From assembly GCA_013331795.1 (NCBI GenBank), contig DUFP01000037.1:2177-36408 (forward strand): 34,232 nt of DNA. The letters are read 5' to 3'. The notes under the pieces were generated by a model. The model was not told where the DNA came from. It saw only the letters and a list, made by a program, of their open reading frames with translations, and did no database searches. This document shows, piece after piece, positions 1 through 6,949 of the stretch (position 1 is the first letter of the stretch; the number at the start of each line of letters is the position of its first letter). Both the position numbers and the translations under genes were made by a program. Source of the stretch: Nanobdellota archaeon (GTDB taxonomy: Archaea > Nanobdellota > Nanobdellia > SCGC-AAA011-G17 > GW2011-AR17).

Positions 1-1251
1 ATTACAAAAGGCTATAGCATGGCAAACGAACATGCACAAGTGCTGTTAAAAGAAATGGCAGAACAAGTATCCATACATGACAAAGAAACACTCAAGCGTA
101 TTGCAATTACTTCTATGATTGGAAAAAGTGGCGCTGCAAAAGAAAAACTTGCAAACTTACTTTTAGAGGCTATACAAGAAATTACAGAAAATAATCAAAT
201 TGATATGGACGCAATTAAACTAGAAAAGAAAGTTGGTGGCGGCATAGAAGACTCTGAGCTCATTAAAGGTATTGTATTAGACAAAGAAAGAGTAAACTCA
301 TCTATGCCTACAAAAATCATCAATGCAAAGATTGCATTAATTGATGGTGCACTAGAAGTCAAATCTCCAGAAACAGATACAAAGATTCAAATCTCCGATC
401 CTTCACAATTACAGGGATTTTTAGATCAAGAAGAAGCAATTCTAAAAGGAATGGTTGAAAAAATTAGATTATCTGGAGCAAATGTAGTTTTCTGCCAAAA
501 AGGTATTGATGACATTGCACAATATTTCCTCGCAAAATATGGCATTTACGCTGCACGAAGAGTAAAGAAATCAGATATGGAAAAACTTGCAAAAGCAACT
601 GGTGCAAAAATTGTCACAAAAGTTTCTGAACTTTCTTTTGTAGAATTAGGAGAAGCAGGTGAAGTAGAAGAACTAAAAGTAAACGATGAACAACTGACTT
701 ATGTAAAAAATTGCAAGAATCCAAAGGCAGTAACGATTCTTCTACGTGGGGGCACAGAACATGTCGTTGCAGAGATTGAAAGAGCAATGGTAGATTCCTT
801 ATCATGCCTTGTTGCTGCAGTACAACTTGGAAAAGTTGTAGGCGGTGCAGGCGCAGCAGAAATTGAACTTGCAAAAGGCCTCAGATCTTTTGCAACATCT
901 CTTTCAGGAAGAGAACAACTAGCAGTACTCGCATTTGCTGATGCAGTAGAAATTGTTCCTAGAACACTTGCAGAAAATGCAGGTCTTGATCCTATTGATA
1001 TTCTTACAGAACTCAAGGCAAAGCATGATGCAGGCATAAAATGGGCTGGTATTAATGTAATAACAGGAAAAGTTATGGATGCATGGAGCTCTGGTGTTAT
1101 TGAACCACTAAAGATTAAAACACAAGCAGTAAAATCAGCATCTGAAGTTGCAGAACTTATCCTTAGAATAGATGATGTCATTGCAGGTTCAGGATCTCGA
1201 CAGCCACAAATGCCTCCAGGAATGCACGGAATGCCAGGCATGGAAATGTAA
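1..1251 (+). CDS. Thermosome (group II chaperonin) subunit, 5'-truncated by window edge
   Basis: This is the C-terminal three quarters of a group II chaperonin subunit, an ATP-driven cytosolic protein-folding ring. The frame is open from base 1: ITKGYS precedes the first internal Met at base 19. That Met is therefore not the start, and the real start lies upstream. Family subunits are about 540 residues, so roughly 120 N-terminal residues, including the GDGTT nucleotide-binding motif, are missing. Visible are the intermediate and apical domains and the C-terminal equatorial domain (VVGGAGAAEIELAKGLR, then EQLAVLAFADAVEIVPRTLA). The tail is Met/Gly-rich (MPPGMHGMPGMEM), as in other thermosomes. 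The stop overlaps the next start by one base (TAATG), so the two genes are probably co-transcribed. Confidence 0.95.
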   Translation: MTKGYSMANEHAQVLLKEMAEQVSIHDKETLKRIAITSMIGKSGAAKEKLANLLLEAIQEITENNQIDMDAIKLEKKVGGGIEDSELIKGIVLDKERVNSSMPTKIINAKIALIDGALEVKSPETDTKIQISDPSQLQGFLDQEEAILKGMVEKIRLSGANVVFCQKGIDDIAQYFLAKYGIYAARRVKKSDMEKLAKATGAKIVTKVSELSFVELGEAGEVEELKVNDEQLTYVKNCKNPKAVTILLRGGTEHVVAEIERAMVDSLSCLVAAVQLGKVVGGAGAAEIELAKGLRSFATSLSGREQLAVLAFADAVEIVPRTLAENAGLDPIDILTELKAKHDAGIKWAGINVITGKVMDAWSSGVIEPLKIKTQAVKSASEVAELILRIDDVIAGSGSRQPQMPPGMHGMPGMEM

Positions 1252-1931
1252 TGAACAAACAAGACTATATCCTTCTCCCAGGTGACTATTATAGAGGAAA
1301 AGATCTTCTTATTGCAAAGAAAAAAAGCTTAGAAGGACTTTCTTGGAAAGAAGCGCACATACAATTACAAGAAGGAAATGCATTCATGCTTACTCCGAGG
1401 ATTTTTTTTAATTTTCTCAAATATCTCTATGAAGGAAAAGTCTATGATGGAACTGGAAATAGGCTTCCAGAACCAGAAAGAACACATTTCATTCAAACAA
1501 TTGCAGAAAAAGGCCAACAAAGAGAAGAATGGCTCGACATGCACTTCTCAACAAGAGGGAATAACTTCTATATGGATAGAGTACATGTGTATGAAAATGA
1601 AGTACTCTCTCCAAGAGTAAGAACAGAAATAGAACAAACAAGAAGAGATTTTACTCCACCAAATGGCGTGAATTTGAACTCTTTAATCCTTCATCCCACA
1701 GAATCAGGGTTACCTGAAAAAGAAATTCCCAGTGGAGAAGATACTTTTCTCCATCCAAGGCTTGATACAGTAGTAAGTTGGAGAACAACAGAAAAGGGAA
1801 GAGCCTTACTATGCAGCAAAAATCCTGAGTATCCTACAACGATCATTGAAGTACGTGCAGTATATTTTAGAGAAGAAAGAGCATATGGAATAAAATATCA
1901 AGAAGCACTTGGAGAAAGAGCAGTAGCCTAA
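1251..1931 (+). CDS. Hypothetical protein downstream of thermosome
   Basis: A 226-residue soluble protein I do not recognise. It has no signal peptide, membrane segment or cysteine cluster. The single cysteine is in the C-terminal half (ALLCSKNPEYP). It is rich in charged and aromatic residues, with an N-terminal part (PGDYYRGKDLL, NAFMLTPRIFFNFLKYL) that could be a small alpha/beta domain. The start overlaps the thermosome stop by one base, which supports both the start and translational coupling. A client- or assembly-related role would be guesswork. About 130 non-coding bases follow before the next promoter. Confidence 0.75.
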   Translation: MNKQDYILLPGDYYRGKDLLIAKKKSLEGLSWKEAHIQLQEGNAFMLTPRIFFNFLKYLYEGKVYDGTGNRLPEPERTHFIQTIAEKGQQREEWLDMHFSTRGNNFYMDRVHVYENEVLSPRVRTEIEQTRRDFTPPNGVNLNSLILHPTESGLPEKEIPSGEDTFLHPRLDTVVSWRTTEKGRALLCSKNPEYPTTIIEVRAVYFREERAYGIKYQEALGERAVA

Positions 1932-2032
1932 AATGCAAATAACACTATAAAAATATAAAGAGCGAGAAACATTCTGGTATATATTCCATCATAGTAGATT
2001 CTATCAAAAATTATAATGGATTACAAAGAAAA

Positions 2033-2045
2033 GTATATAAATAGG
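2033..2045 (+). promoter_or_regulatory. TATA box of the 2064-3902 operon
   Basis: GTATATAAATAGG is a strong archaeal TATA element centred about 26 nt before the ATG at 2064. The transcript would be leaderless or nearly so. It is the only clear promoter ahead of the five overlapping or adjoining genes. Confidence 0.7.
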
Positions 2046-2063
2046 CATTCTCTATAAAGACTC

Positions 2064-2390
2064 ATGGCAAAAAAAGTGGTGAAGAAAGCTTCAGCTCTAA
2101 CAACATCTTCTGTAGACCGTTTAATTGCATCAAATATTGAACTTCAACATAAAATGGCAGATGTGCTTCTTGGAGTAAAAGAACTCAATGAAAACGTTTC
2201 AAATCTTGTACATATCTTCAAAAGTGCTGGAGAGCATATCAAGGCAGACAAATACGAAGATCCCATGATAAATAGATTAAATGAACTTCTTGAACAAAAT
2301 AAAAATCTTGCAAAAGCACTCATGCTTTTAGAAAAATTTGTAAAAGAAAAGCAAAACACTCCAGCTTCCCTATCAACAAATCCATACTAA
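2064..2390 (+). CDS. Small predicted coiled-coil protein
   Basis: A 108-residue protein of unknown function. After a basic, Ser/Thr-rich start (MAKKVVKKASALTTSS) it is almost entirely predicted helix with heptad-like spacing of Leu, Val and Ile (residues about 20-95), which suggests a coiled coil or helical bundle. There is no cysteine and no membrane segment. It is the first gene of a compact operon, three bases before the truncated secretion-ATPase-like gene. Position and shape suggest an assembly or scaffold role, but that is inference only. Confidence 0.8.
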   Translation: MAKKVVKKASALTTSSVDRLIASNIELQHKMADVLLGVKELNENVSNLVHIFKSAGEHIKADKYEDPMINRLNELLEQNKNLAKALMLLEKFVKEKQNTPASLSTNPY

Positions 2391-2393
2391 AAA

Positions 2394-3344
2394 ATGCCAA
2401 CACAATTTATCTTAGATAGAAAACAGCAAGAAGCAGAGCAAACTATACAAGACATTCTCGATTTAACAAAAAAAAGACCCTATCCTACAAAAGAGACGAT
2501 ACACTTGGCACGTTTCGTAGATGCCTGTTTCTATGTAATAGAAGATCTCAAAAGCAAAGACGAACAAACAAAACAAGAAGAGAAACAAAAAAAAGAAGTA
2601 AAAGAAGCGGAAAAACAAAGAAAAATTCTTGAAGAGCAAAGAAAAAAAGAACTAGAAGCACTAGCCCCTTCTCCAGAAGCAAATGAACTGCCTCTTCTAG
2701 AAGTTCCAGAACTTCCATCTATAAATGACTTTCATTTAGAAGAAGCTCCAAGCCCTGGTGTAGCAAAAAGAGAATACGTATTACAGCTCTATCAAAATCC
2801 TGTAGGTATATTAGTAGAAAAAGAACAAGATGGAAGCTATCAATATAACGCCATCGAGCCATACATAGAAAAAAGAATTATAGAAAAAGCAAAAGAAATG
2901 TATGGAAAAGAATTTGAACGAGACAATAGCCTTTTTGACAATCAGACTTTCATAAAGAGAGTCACAGAAAAAGTTACAAACAAACTTGGTCTTCCTTTCT
3001 CTGAGCTTCTTCCACAAAAGATACAGTATTATCTAGAAAGAGATATTCTAGGTGCAGGCTCTTTTGATCCTCTCTTATACGATGAAAGAATAAAAACGAT
3101 TCTTTGTGAAGGCCCTGATAGAGCGATAAAAGTAGACTACACAGATTTTGGTTCTATGAATACAAATGTAACGATCAGCAATGAAGACCTTAATCGCTTC
3201 CTTAAACGCCTTGCTATTGCTGCAGGAAAAACAATCAACGAACAAAATCCTATACTTGAAATAGACTTCCAAGGCTTACACTTTGAAGGAATCATGGGCA
3301 TTGGCGGTGGGAACTCTAGGGTAACAATAAGGAGATTAGAATGA
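2394..3344 (+). CDS. Secretion-ATPase (GspE/FlaI/VirB11-like) N-terminal-domain protein lacking the motor domain
   Basis: A 316-residue protein. Residues about 1-45 are helical. Residues about 55-90 are a highly charged Lys/Glu coiled coil, followed by a Pro/Glu linker to about 125. Residues about 200-316 resemble the domain preceding the motor of archaeal type IV pilus, archaellum and type II secretion ATPases (YYLERDILGAGSFDPLLYDE, LAIAAGKTINEQNPILEIDF, GNSRVTIRRLE). In those ATPases an RKF-like segment leads into the RecA-like core with Walker A and B. Here the protein stops at that point, so no P-loop is present. The stop overlaps the next ATG by ATGA, so this is the designed end and not a sequencing break. 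It may be a partner or decoy of a complete ATPase encoded elsewhere. Confidence 0.7.
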   Translation: MPTQFILDRKQQEAEQTIQDILDLTKKRPYPTKETIHLARFVDACFYVIEDLKSKDEQTKQEEKQKKEVKEAEKQRKILEEQRKKELEALAPSPEANELPLLEVPELPSINDFHLEEAPSPGVAKREYVLQLYQNPVGILVEKEQDGSYQYNAIEPYIEKRIIEKAKEMYGKEFERDNSLFDNQTFIKRVTEKVTNKLGLPFSELLPQKIQYYLERDILGAGSFDPLLYDERIKTILCEGPDRAIKVDYTDFGSMNTNVTISNEDLNRFLKRLAIAAGKTINEQNPILEIDFQGLHFEGIMGIGGGNSRVTIRRLE

Positions 3345-3664
3345 TTTTCGAACTTATAGTTATATTTATTCTTTTATTCATCATTATTGGTCTAGTCTAC
3401 CAATTTATGTATGATATTTATGGATGGGTGCTCTCCCTATCCTTGATTTTTTACATTTCTTATAGTGCAGTAAAACTAGTGTATTATTTTAGAAAGAAAA
3501 AAGAAGGCCAAATAAAAGAAGAAGAGCCTAAAGATAAGAATATGGAAATGCTCAAAGATTTCATTCAAAAAAATATCAAACAAGGTTTTAAAGCAGAACA
3601 AATTAAAGAAGCATTACTCAAAGAAGGCTGGCCAAAAGAAAAAGTGGAGAAAGCTTTCAAATGA
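3341..3664 (+). CDS. Small membrane protein with C-terminal WPxxxVEKAF-type motif
   Basis: A 107-residue protein with two hydrophobic segments (residues about 4-21 and 28-49). A charged linker follows, then a C-terminal three-helix-like module of about 38 residues (IKQGFKAEQIKEALLKEGWP followed by KEKVEKAFK). This resembles the short module found at the ends of many DPANN and some bacterial membrane proteins. The start lies in an ATGA overlap with the preceding gene and has a good ribosome-binding site (AAGGAG about 6 nt upstream). Function unknown. It may anchor or recruit the truncated ATPase-like protein at the membrane. Confidence 0.75.
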   Translation: MIFELIVIFILLFIIIGLVYQFMYDIYGWVLSLSLIFYISYSAVKLVYYFRKKKEGQIKEEEPKDKNMEMLKDFIQKNIKQGFKAEQIKEALLKEGWPKEKVEKAFK

Positions 3665-3810
3665 AAGAACATCCAACATGGAGCATAATTATCGCAGGGA
3701 TTGGCCTCTGTATTCTCGGATATTTCCTAGGAGGATTCTTCATCATCAATTATTTCATAGGCGGAGCAGGGATATTTCTTGGAGTCTATAATATCTGGAG
3801 GAAAAAATGA
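3661..3810 (+). CDS. 49-residue membrane microprotein
   Basis: A short ORF starting in an ATGA overlap with the stop of the preceding gene and ending in an ATGA overlap with the next. The protein begins MKEHPTWSIII and is glycine-rich and hydrophobic throughout (GIGLCILGYFLGGFF, then GGAGIFLGVYNIWRKK), giving one long or two short membrane helices and a basic C-terminus. The chain of 4-nt overlaps on both sides is the main reason to believe it is translated. Function unknown. Confidence 0.6.
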   Translation: MKEHPTWSIIIAGIGLCILGYFLGGFFIINYFIGGAGIFLGVYNIWRKK

Positions 3811-3902
3811 AAAAGAAATGTATAATTTGTGGCTGTTCTCAGCATTGGGTTATAGGTTGTAAAGACCATAGAAAAGGAAAACATAAGCACGAGAAAGAGT
3901 AA
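3807..3902 (+). CDS. 31-residue Cys/His microprotein (possible zinc knuckle)
   Basis: The last ORF of the operon, starting in an ATGA overlap. It begins MKKKCIICGCSQHWVIGCKD and ends in HRKGKHKHEKE. The CxxCxC...H...C...H pattern could bind one zinc ion. The tail is rich in Lys and His. A T-rich stretch (TTCTTTTTAAAC) follows within 30 nt and could end the transcript. It is too short to assign by homology. The overlap chain and metal-ligand spacing are the support. Confidence 0.5.
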   Translation: MKKKCIICGCSQHWVIGCKDHRKGKHKHEKE

Positions 3903-3989
3903 TATTATATATCCACTCTTCTTTTTAAACAACAAAAGAGACTTTTAAAATTCTTTACGAGAAATTTCTAAAAAACAAGAGAACGATAA

Positions 3990-4001
3990 GATTATAAAAA
4001 G
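3990..4001 (+). promoter_or_regulatory. TATA box for the 4021 gene
   Basis: GATTATAAAAAG is centred about 26 nt before the ATG at 4021, which fits a leaderless transcript. Confidence 0.5.
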
Positions 4002-4020
4002 AGAAAAAAATTTTTCTAAA

Positions 4021-4938
4021 ATGTCTATCAACAAAAATATACAAAAAAAATACCCTCCTGGAAAAATCTGTAATCTCTCTGGAAAGAGAGGAGAAGAATT
4101 TGAAATTGTAGAAGAAGGCAAAATAAAAAGAACAAGAGGCTTCCTTTTAGAAAGAAATCTTACACTTATAATTGAAGAAGAGGGCAGTACAGAAGATGTA
4201 GTAATTACTGGCTATCAAGAGGGATATATTCTAGCAAGATCACAAACAGAAAATGACGTATCTTATAGAGAAACAGCAGAGATCTACACCAAAGCAATAG
4301 AAAAATGGAATGCAAGAAGAGAAGATACACCAGAAATAGCCTATGCACAAAGAATGCGAGAAACAATACAAAGAGTGCAACCAACATTATATTTTAGAGA
4401 GGAAAGTGAAAGAGAAGAATATAAAAATAAAGAAAAAGTATTTCTAAGAATACTCCAAGAAAAAGAGAAAAAAGAGCAATGTATTTCTCTTTTAGCACAG
4501 CTTCATTGGAGAACAATAAAAAAAGGGGAATATTACACAATAGAGCAAGAAATTCCTTTAGGAAAAGAAAGAGAAGCATGGAGAGACTTTTATAGGAATA
4601 CAGAAAAATTTAGCAAAGGCTTTTACCTTGGAGAAGACAAGGAAGGCTTTCTTTTTTTAACAGTATTTTCAAGACCTCTATTACTAGAAGGAGTAATGCT
4701 CAGAGCAACATTTACAAATAAAAAAACCTTTAAAAAATATCCGCAATTAAACCCATTAGAAATAGAGGAAATCATGTTGCATAGCCTTGAACAAATAATA
4801 AAAGACCAAGGTGAAAAACAAATAATTATTCCTACAAAAGATAATCAAGAAATAAAAATGCTCGAAAGCTGTGGATATAAAGAAAAGACCACAATGGAAA
4901 AAGGAAGGATTATACCCTACTATTCTAAAGTACTATAA
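4021..4938 (+). CDS. Hypothetical protein with a possible degenerate GNAT-like C-terminus
   Basis: A 305-residue soluble, very Glu/Lys-rich protein. The N-terminal 70 residues look like a small beta domain (ERNLTLIIEEEGSTEDVVI). The middle (about 80-160) is charged helix. The last 90 residues have an acetyltransferase-like pattern: a helix LNPLEIEEIMLHSLEQIIKD, then EKQIIIPTKDNQEIKMLESC, then GYKEK and a terminal YYSKVL strand. This recalls the end of GNAT folds, but no clear acetyl-CoA loop (Q/RxxGxG/A) is visible. That assignment is weak and inferential. The gene is convergent with the next, four bases away. Confidence 0.6.
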   Translation: MSINKNIQKKYPPGKICNLSGKRGEEFEIVEEGKIKRTRGFLLERNLTLIIEEEGSTEDVVITGYQEGYILARSQTENDVSYRETAEIYTKAIEKWNARREDTPEIAYAQRMRETIQRVQPTLYFREESEREEYKNKEKVFLRILQEKEKKEQCISLLAQLHWRTIKKGEYYTIEQEIPLGKEREAWRDFYRNTEKFSKGFYLGEDKEGFLFLTVFSRPLLLEGVMLRATFTNKKTFKKYPQLNPLEIEEIMLHSLEQIIKDQGEKQIIIPTKDNQEIKMLESCGYKEKTTMEKGRIIPYYSKVL

Positions 4939-4942
4939 AAAA

Positions 4943-5218
4943 TTAAAAATAATCTTCTTGAGAAGGTATTCTTTCTCCATAATGTACAGGAAGAGAGAGA
5001 ATCCTATAACCCTCATCTCTTAATACGCTATGTATCTCTGGAGAAGAACTGCGCACAACAGTTACAGGTAATGTAACAAGAGAAGCAAAGTCTGCTAATC
5101 CTTCTAATCGTAACCCCAGTTTTGCATAGATAACAACATGATCATCTACATGAACTTCAGAGAGACGAGCCTGATGGCCATCCTTAACAAAAATAGGTGT
5201 ATTTGTATCGTTTTTCAT
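4943..5218 (-). CDS. Small hypothetical protein, 91 residues from the preferred start
   Basis: An unrecognised small protein starting MKNDTNTPIFVKDG. It is mostly beta-like, with VDDHVVIYAKLGLRLEGLAD and LPVTVVRSSSPEIHSVLRDE segments, no cysteine and no signal peptide. A longer reading to 5272 adds 18 residues, but a TATA box (AACTATATAAAC on this strand, 5239-5250) lies inside that extension, centred 27 nt before Met at 5218. A leaderless transcript from it would start at the shorter form. The gene sits at the left edge of the accessory region. Confidence 0.55.
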   Translation of the reverse strand: MKNDTNTPIFVKDGHQARLSEVHVDDHVVIYAKLGLRLEGLADFASLVTLPVTVVRSSSPEIHSVLRDEGYRILSLPVHYGERIPSQEDYF

Positions 5219-5238
5219 ACCATTTTGATGCTGAACTA

Positions 5239-5250
5239 GTTTATATAGTT
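5239..5250 (-). promoter_or_regulatory. TATA box deciding the start at 5218
   Basis: On the minus strand the sequence is AACTATATAAAC, centred about 27 nt before the Met codon at 5216-5218. It argues against the upstream Met at 5272. Confidence 0.5.
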
Positions 5251-5272
5251 TACTATTATACAGTAATAACAT

Positions 5273-5657
5273 AAGTGCCTCTCCTTTTCAAAGAAAAAGA
5301 AAAAAAGAAAAGAGAGCTAAAGGGGCTACAAATTATGAAGAATTCTCGTTCAGAATCGTTTAAAATAGAAAAACAGAGCTAGAAACTGTGCAACAGCTCT
5401 CCATTGAGAAGCGCCAACGTTCTTGGTAGTACCTAATTTTAAATATAACCTAACGACGAGATTTATATGTCTTTCATTTTGAATATAATATAACTGAATA
5501 ACCGCGCAATTTCAACATCTAAATCTAAGAATAGTACCAAATGCCTCAAAATGGCTTAAAAAAAGGTTATTTTATAATTTAACAACCGCGCAATTTAACA
5601 ATAAAACAAATTAGTTACGGCGCAATAAGAAGATATTTAATTTTATTATTTATATTT
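5273..5657. other. Gene-free region with repeats, left part of accessory island
   Basis: 385 bases without a credible gene. The first third is A-rich and contains a 6-bp inverted repeat (AGAGCT 5375-5380, AGCTCT 5395-5400). The rest is very AT-rich, apart from three short GC-rich boxes listed separately. A weak TATA-like run (GATATTTAATTTTATTATTTATATTT, split by eye around 5632-5655) precedes the small membrane-protein gene. No tRNA fragment or integrase-type att duplicate could be recognised. Confidence 0.5.
5500..5628 (+). repeat. Three GC-rich iteron-like boxes (YWACSGCGCAAT)
   Basis: Direct copies are TAACCGCGCAAT (5499-5510), CAACCGCGCAAT (5583-5594) and TTACGGCGCAAT (5615-5626). The first two share further flanking similarity (AACCGCGCAATTT plus an AT-rich left flank), 84 bp apart. 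They stand out in otherwise almost pure A/T DNA. Direct GC-rich repeats in AT-rich DNA are typical of replication iterons or of operator or recombinase arm sites. Which of these applies is unknown. Confidence 0.45.
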
Positions 5658-5849
5658 ATGATGGTTTTATCAGTAGGATTTATTTTATTGCATGGAACAC
5701 TATTCCTTTATGTTCTAACTATAATTTTAGTCTCTTTTCTAATTTACGCTAAAACTCAAGATTATAAATCAATATCAATTAGGGTTAAAGAAGGGGAGAG
5801 TAAAGAGCATTATATTCAGAAGTTAGAAGGATGGATTAACAAAGAATAA
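5658..5849 (+). CDS. Small membrane protein
   Basis: A 63-residue ORF (first of two adjacent Met codons at 5658 and 5661). A hydrophobic N-terminal half with one or two helices (VGFILLHGTLFLYVLTIILV, FLIYA) is followed by a charged cytosolic-type tail (RVKEGESKEHYIQKLEGWIN). No family recognised. It lies between the GC-rich boxes and the broken RelE-like gene, and could be a small gene of the integrated element. Confidence 0.45.
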   Translation: MMVLSVGFILLHGTLFLYVLTIILVSFLIYAKTQDYKSISIRVKEGESKEHYIQKLEGWINKE

Positions 5850-5957
5850 TGATCTTTAAGTATAAGAAGATCTATATAATGAACCACAGTAGAACAATAA
5901 ATCAGCAACCCAAAAAATAATTATTTATATGAAAATGTTTTTATATTCCTAAAGCCT

Positions 5958-6296
5958 ATGGTTCAAAGGATTGTCATGAATGAGTACAAGATAGAAACAA
6001 CGGAACAGTTTGATAAAGATTTTGCAAAACTGGACTATTCTATAAAAGTACAAGTAGAGAATGAAATAGAACAACTCAAAACAAACCCTTTTGTAGGAAA
6101 ACCCTTATGATACAAATTTTTTAGAGAAAAGAAAGTAGGAAAGTTCCGCTTCTATTTTCTCATTTATGAAAAAAAAGTTATTGTTTTTGTGGTAGCTCTA
6201 AGTGAAAAGAAAGATCAACAAGAAGTAATTAACCTCATTAAGCACTTAATTCCACATTATAGAGAAGAAATAGAAAAAAGAACTAAGCAGATGTAG
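5958..6296 (+). pseudogene. RelE/ParE-superfamily toxin gene interrupted by an in-frame TGA
   Basis: The reading frame encodes a RelE-like ribosome-dependent mRNA interferase: MNEYKIETTEQFDKDFAKLD, then helix EIEQLKTNPFVGKPL, then a stop at 6108-6110. It continues in the same frame with YKFFREKKVGKFRFYFLIYE and KKVIVFVVALSEKKDQQEVI to a TAG at 6294-6296. In archaeal relatives the motif is typically NPxVGKPLGYKFFREKK, so TGA replaces an expected Gly codon (GGA to TGA is one substitution). All else is in frame, so inactivation looks recent. Met 5958 or 5976 can be the start. A TATA-like ATTTATATG near 5923 favours 5958. TGA is used as a normal stop by neighbouring genes. Confidence 0.75.
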
Positions 6297-6450
6297 TACG
6301 TTTCCAAGGTTTTGTTCTACCAGATTTGATATCTTCAAGACCTTTTACTAATTTTAAAAGAAGAGTATCTCCAAGTTCAGCTTTTTCTTTAAGTTCTTTG
6401 TACTCTTTTCTATCTAATGTTATTGTTTGTGTTGACATGTTTGATTCCAT
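6283..6450 (-). CDS. Antitoxin-like small protein, convergent with the broken RelE gene
   Basis: A small protein reading MESNMSTQTITLDRKEYKEL, then KEKAELGDTLLLKLVKGLED, and ending in a basic tail IKSGRTKPWKRTTSA. An N-terminal beta strand and helix (TITLDRKEYKELKEKAE), then a helix and a Lys/Arg tail, is the layout of short archaeal RelB-like antitoxins. Possible starts are 6477, 6450 and 6438. The last begins at the family-like position. Unusually it is not upstream of the toxin in the same operon: it lies on the opposite strand and its 3' end overlaps the toxin's 3' end by 14 nt. Family assignment is by pattern only. Confidence 0.55.
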   Translation of the reverse strand: MESNMSTQTITLDRKEYKELKEKAELGDTLLLKLVKGLEDIKSGRTKPWKRTTSA

Positions 6451-6770
6451 AAATAGTACATAAATACTATAGTTCAAATCATTTTTATATCTTTCTCTTT
6501 AATAATCCCTATAGGAAATACTACAAATAATTGATTTTCACGGAAAGAAACTCTTATTTCTACGGCTGAAAAAGATGCCTATCCATCAAGTATTCTTGAA
6601 ATGTAAGCCTTGTAGAGCAGAAATGAGCTACGGAAAACTCACAGTAAATCCTGCACTAGTACTAAAGTCTCTTATCACGCATGCACAAATCCGCCCAAAT
6701 AACAGAATTCTCATGCAGTAAGCCGTATAACCTAAAAAGACGAAATGCATACTTTTGACTCAAAATTCTT

Positions 6771-6807
6771 GTCCGCACCTAAAAGAAGATTTCTTATGAC
6801 TGCGGAC
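6771..6807. repeat. Bipartite hairpin (7 bp plus 5 bp)
   Basis: GTCCGCA (6771-6777) pairs perfectly with TGCGGAC (6801-6807). Inside it, AAGAA (6783-6787) pairs with TTCTT (6791-6795) around a 3-nt loop, leaving a symmetric 5/5 internal loop. The outer stem is GC-rich in an AT-rich surrounding. It could be an RNA element, a protein-binding site or the end of a decayed mobile element. Confidence 0.45.
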
Positions 6808-6916
6808 AGAAAAGGCTATAAAACCTAAATTTAATGGGAACACAGCTTCTAATGGCAAAAGAGGAATGGACAAAAAGAAACGGTTTTGATAAAGAATCTC
6901 AAATGAAATTTAAAAG

Positions 6917-6929
6917 AATTTATAAATTA
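6917..6929 (+). promoter_or_regulatory. TATA box for the 6950 gene
   Basis: AATTTATAAATTA is centred about 27 nt before the GTG at 6950. This supports GTG as a leaderless start. Confidence 0.5.
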
Positions 6930-6949
6930 AAGACCCTCTACTAAAAAAC

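Larger units (their letters stand above)
6478..6949. other. Long intergenic stretch with weak small ORFs and a hairpin
   Basis: 472 bases with no confident gene. It holds a 48-codon ORF (6575-6721, + strand, one CxxC pair in KCKPCRAEM), a 36-codon basic ORF (6834-6944, + strand, MAKEEWTKRNGFDKE from the second Met), a bipartite hairpin (6771-6807) and the promoter of the 6950 gene. The first ORF is open upstream to 6515 without an ATG, so it could be the remnant of a longer gene. None of these has recognisable homology by eye. Confidence 0.4.

Noticed and set aside
5375-5400. AGAGCT/AGCTCT inverted repeat as an RNA element
   Set aside because: A 6-bp stem with a 14-nt loop, without promoter, T-run or further pairing. 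Too weak to call.
5453-5470. Possible att duplicate of the tRNA-Gly 3' end (CGAGATTT)
   Set aside because: Only eight bases match the tRNA sequence at 9284-9291, with no extended similarity. Chance is likely at this length.
6108-6110. TGA read as glycine, as in the genetic code of some candidate-phylum bacteria
   Set aside because: Many genes in this window end in TGA, including ATGA overlaps, and no other gene has in-frame TGA at conserved positions. A point mutation is simpler.
6575-6721. 48-codon ORF with a CxxC pair as a gene
   Set aside because: No promoter at the right distance, no homology recognised, and the frame is open upstream without a start. Kept only as a remark on the intergenic region.
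6834-6944. 36-codon basic ORF as a gene
   Set aside because: A TATA-like element precedes it, but size and lack of any neighbour overlap make chance plausible.
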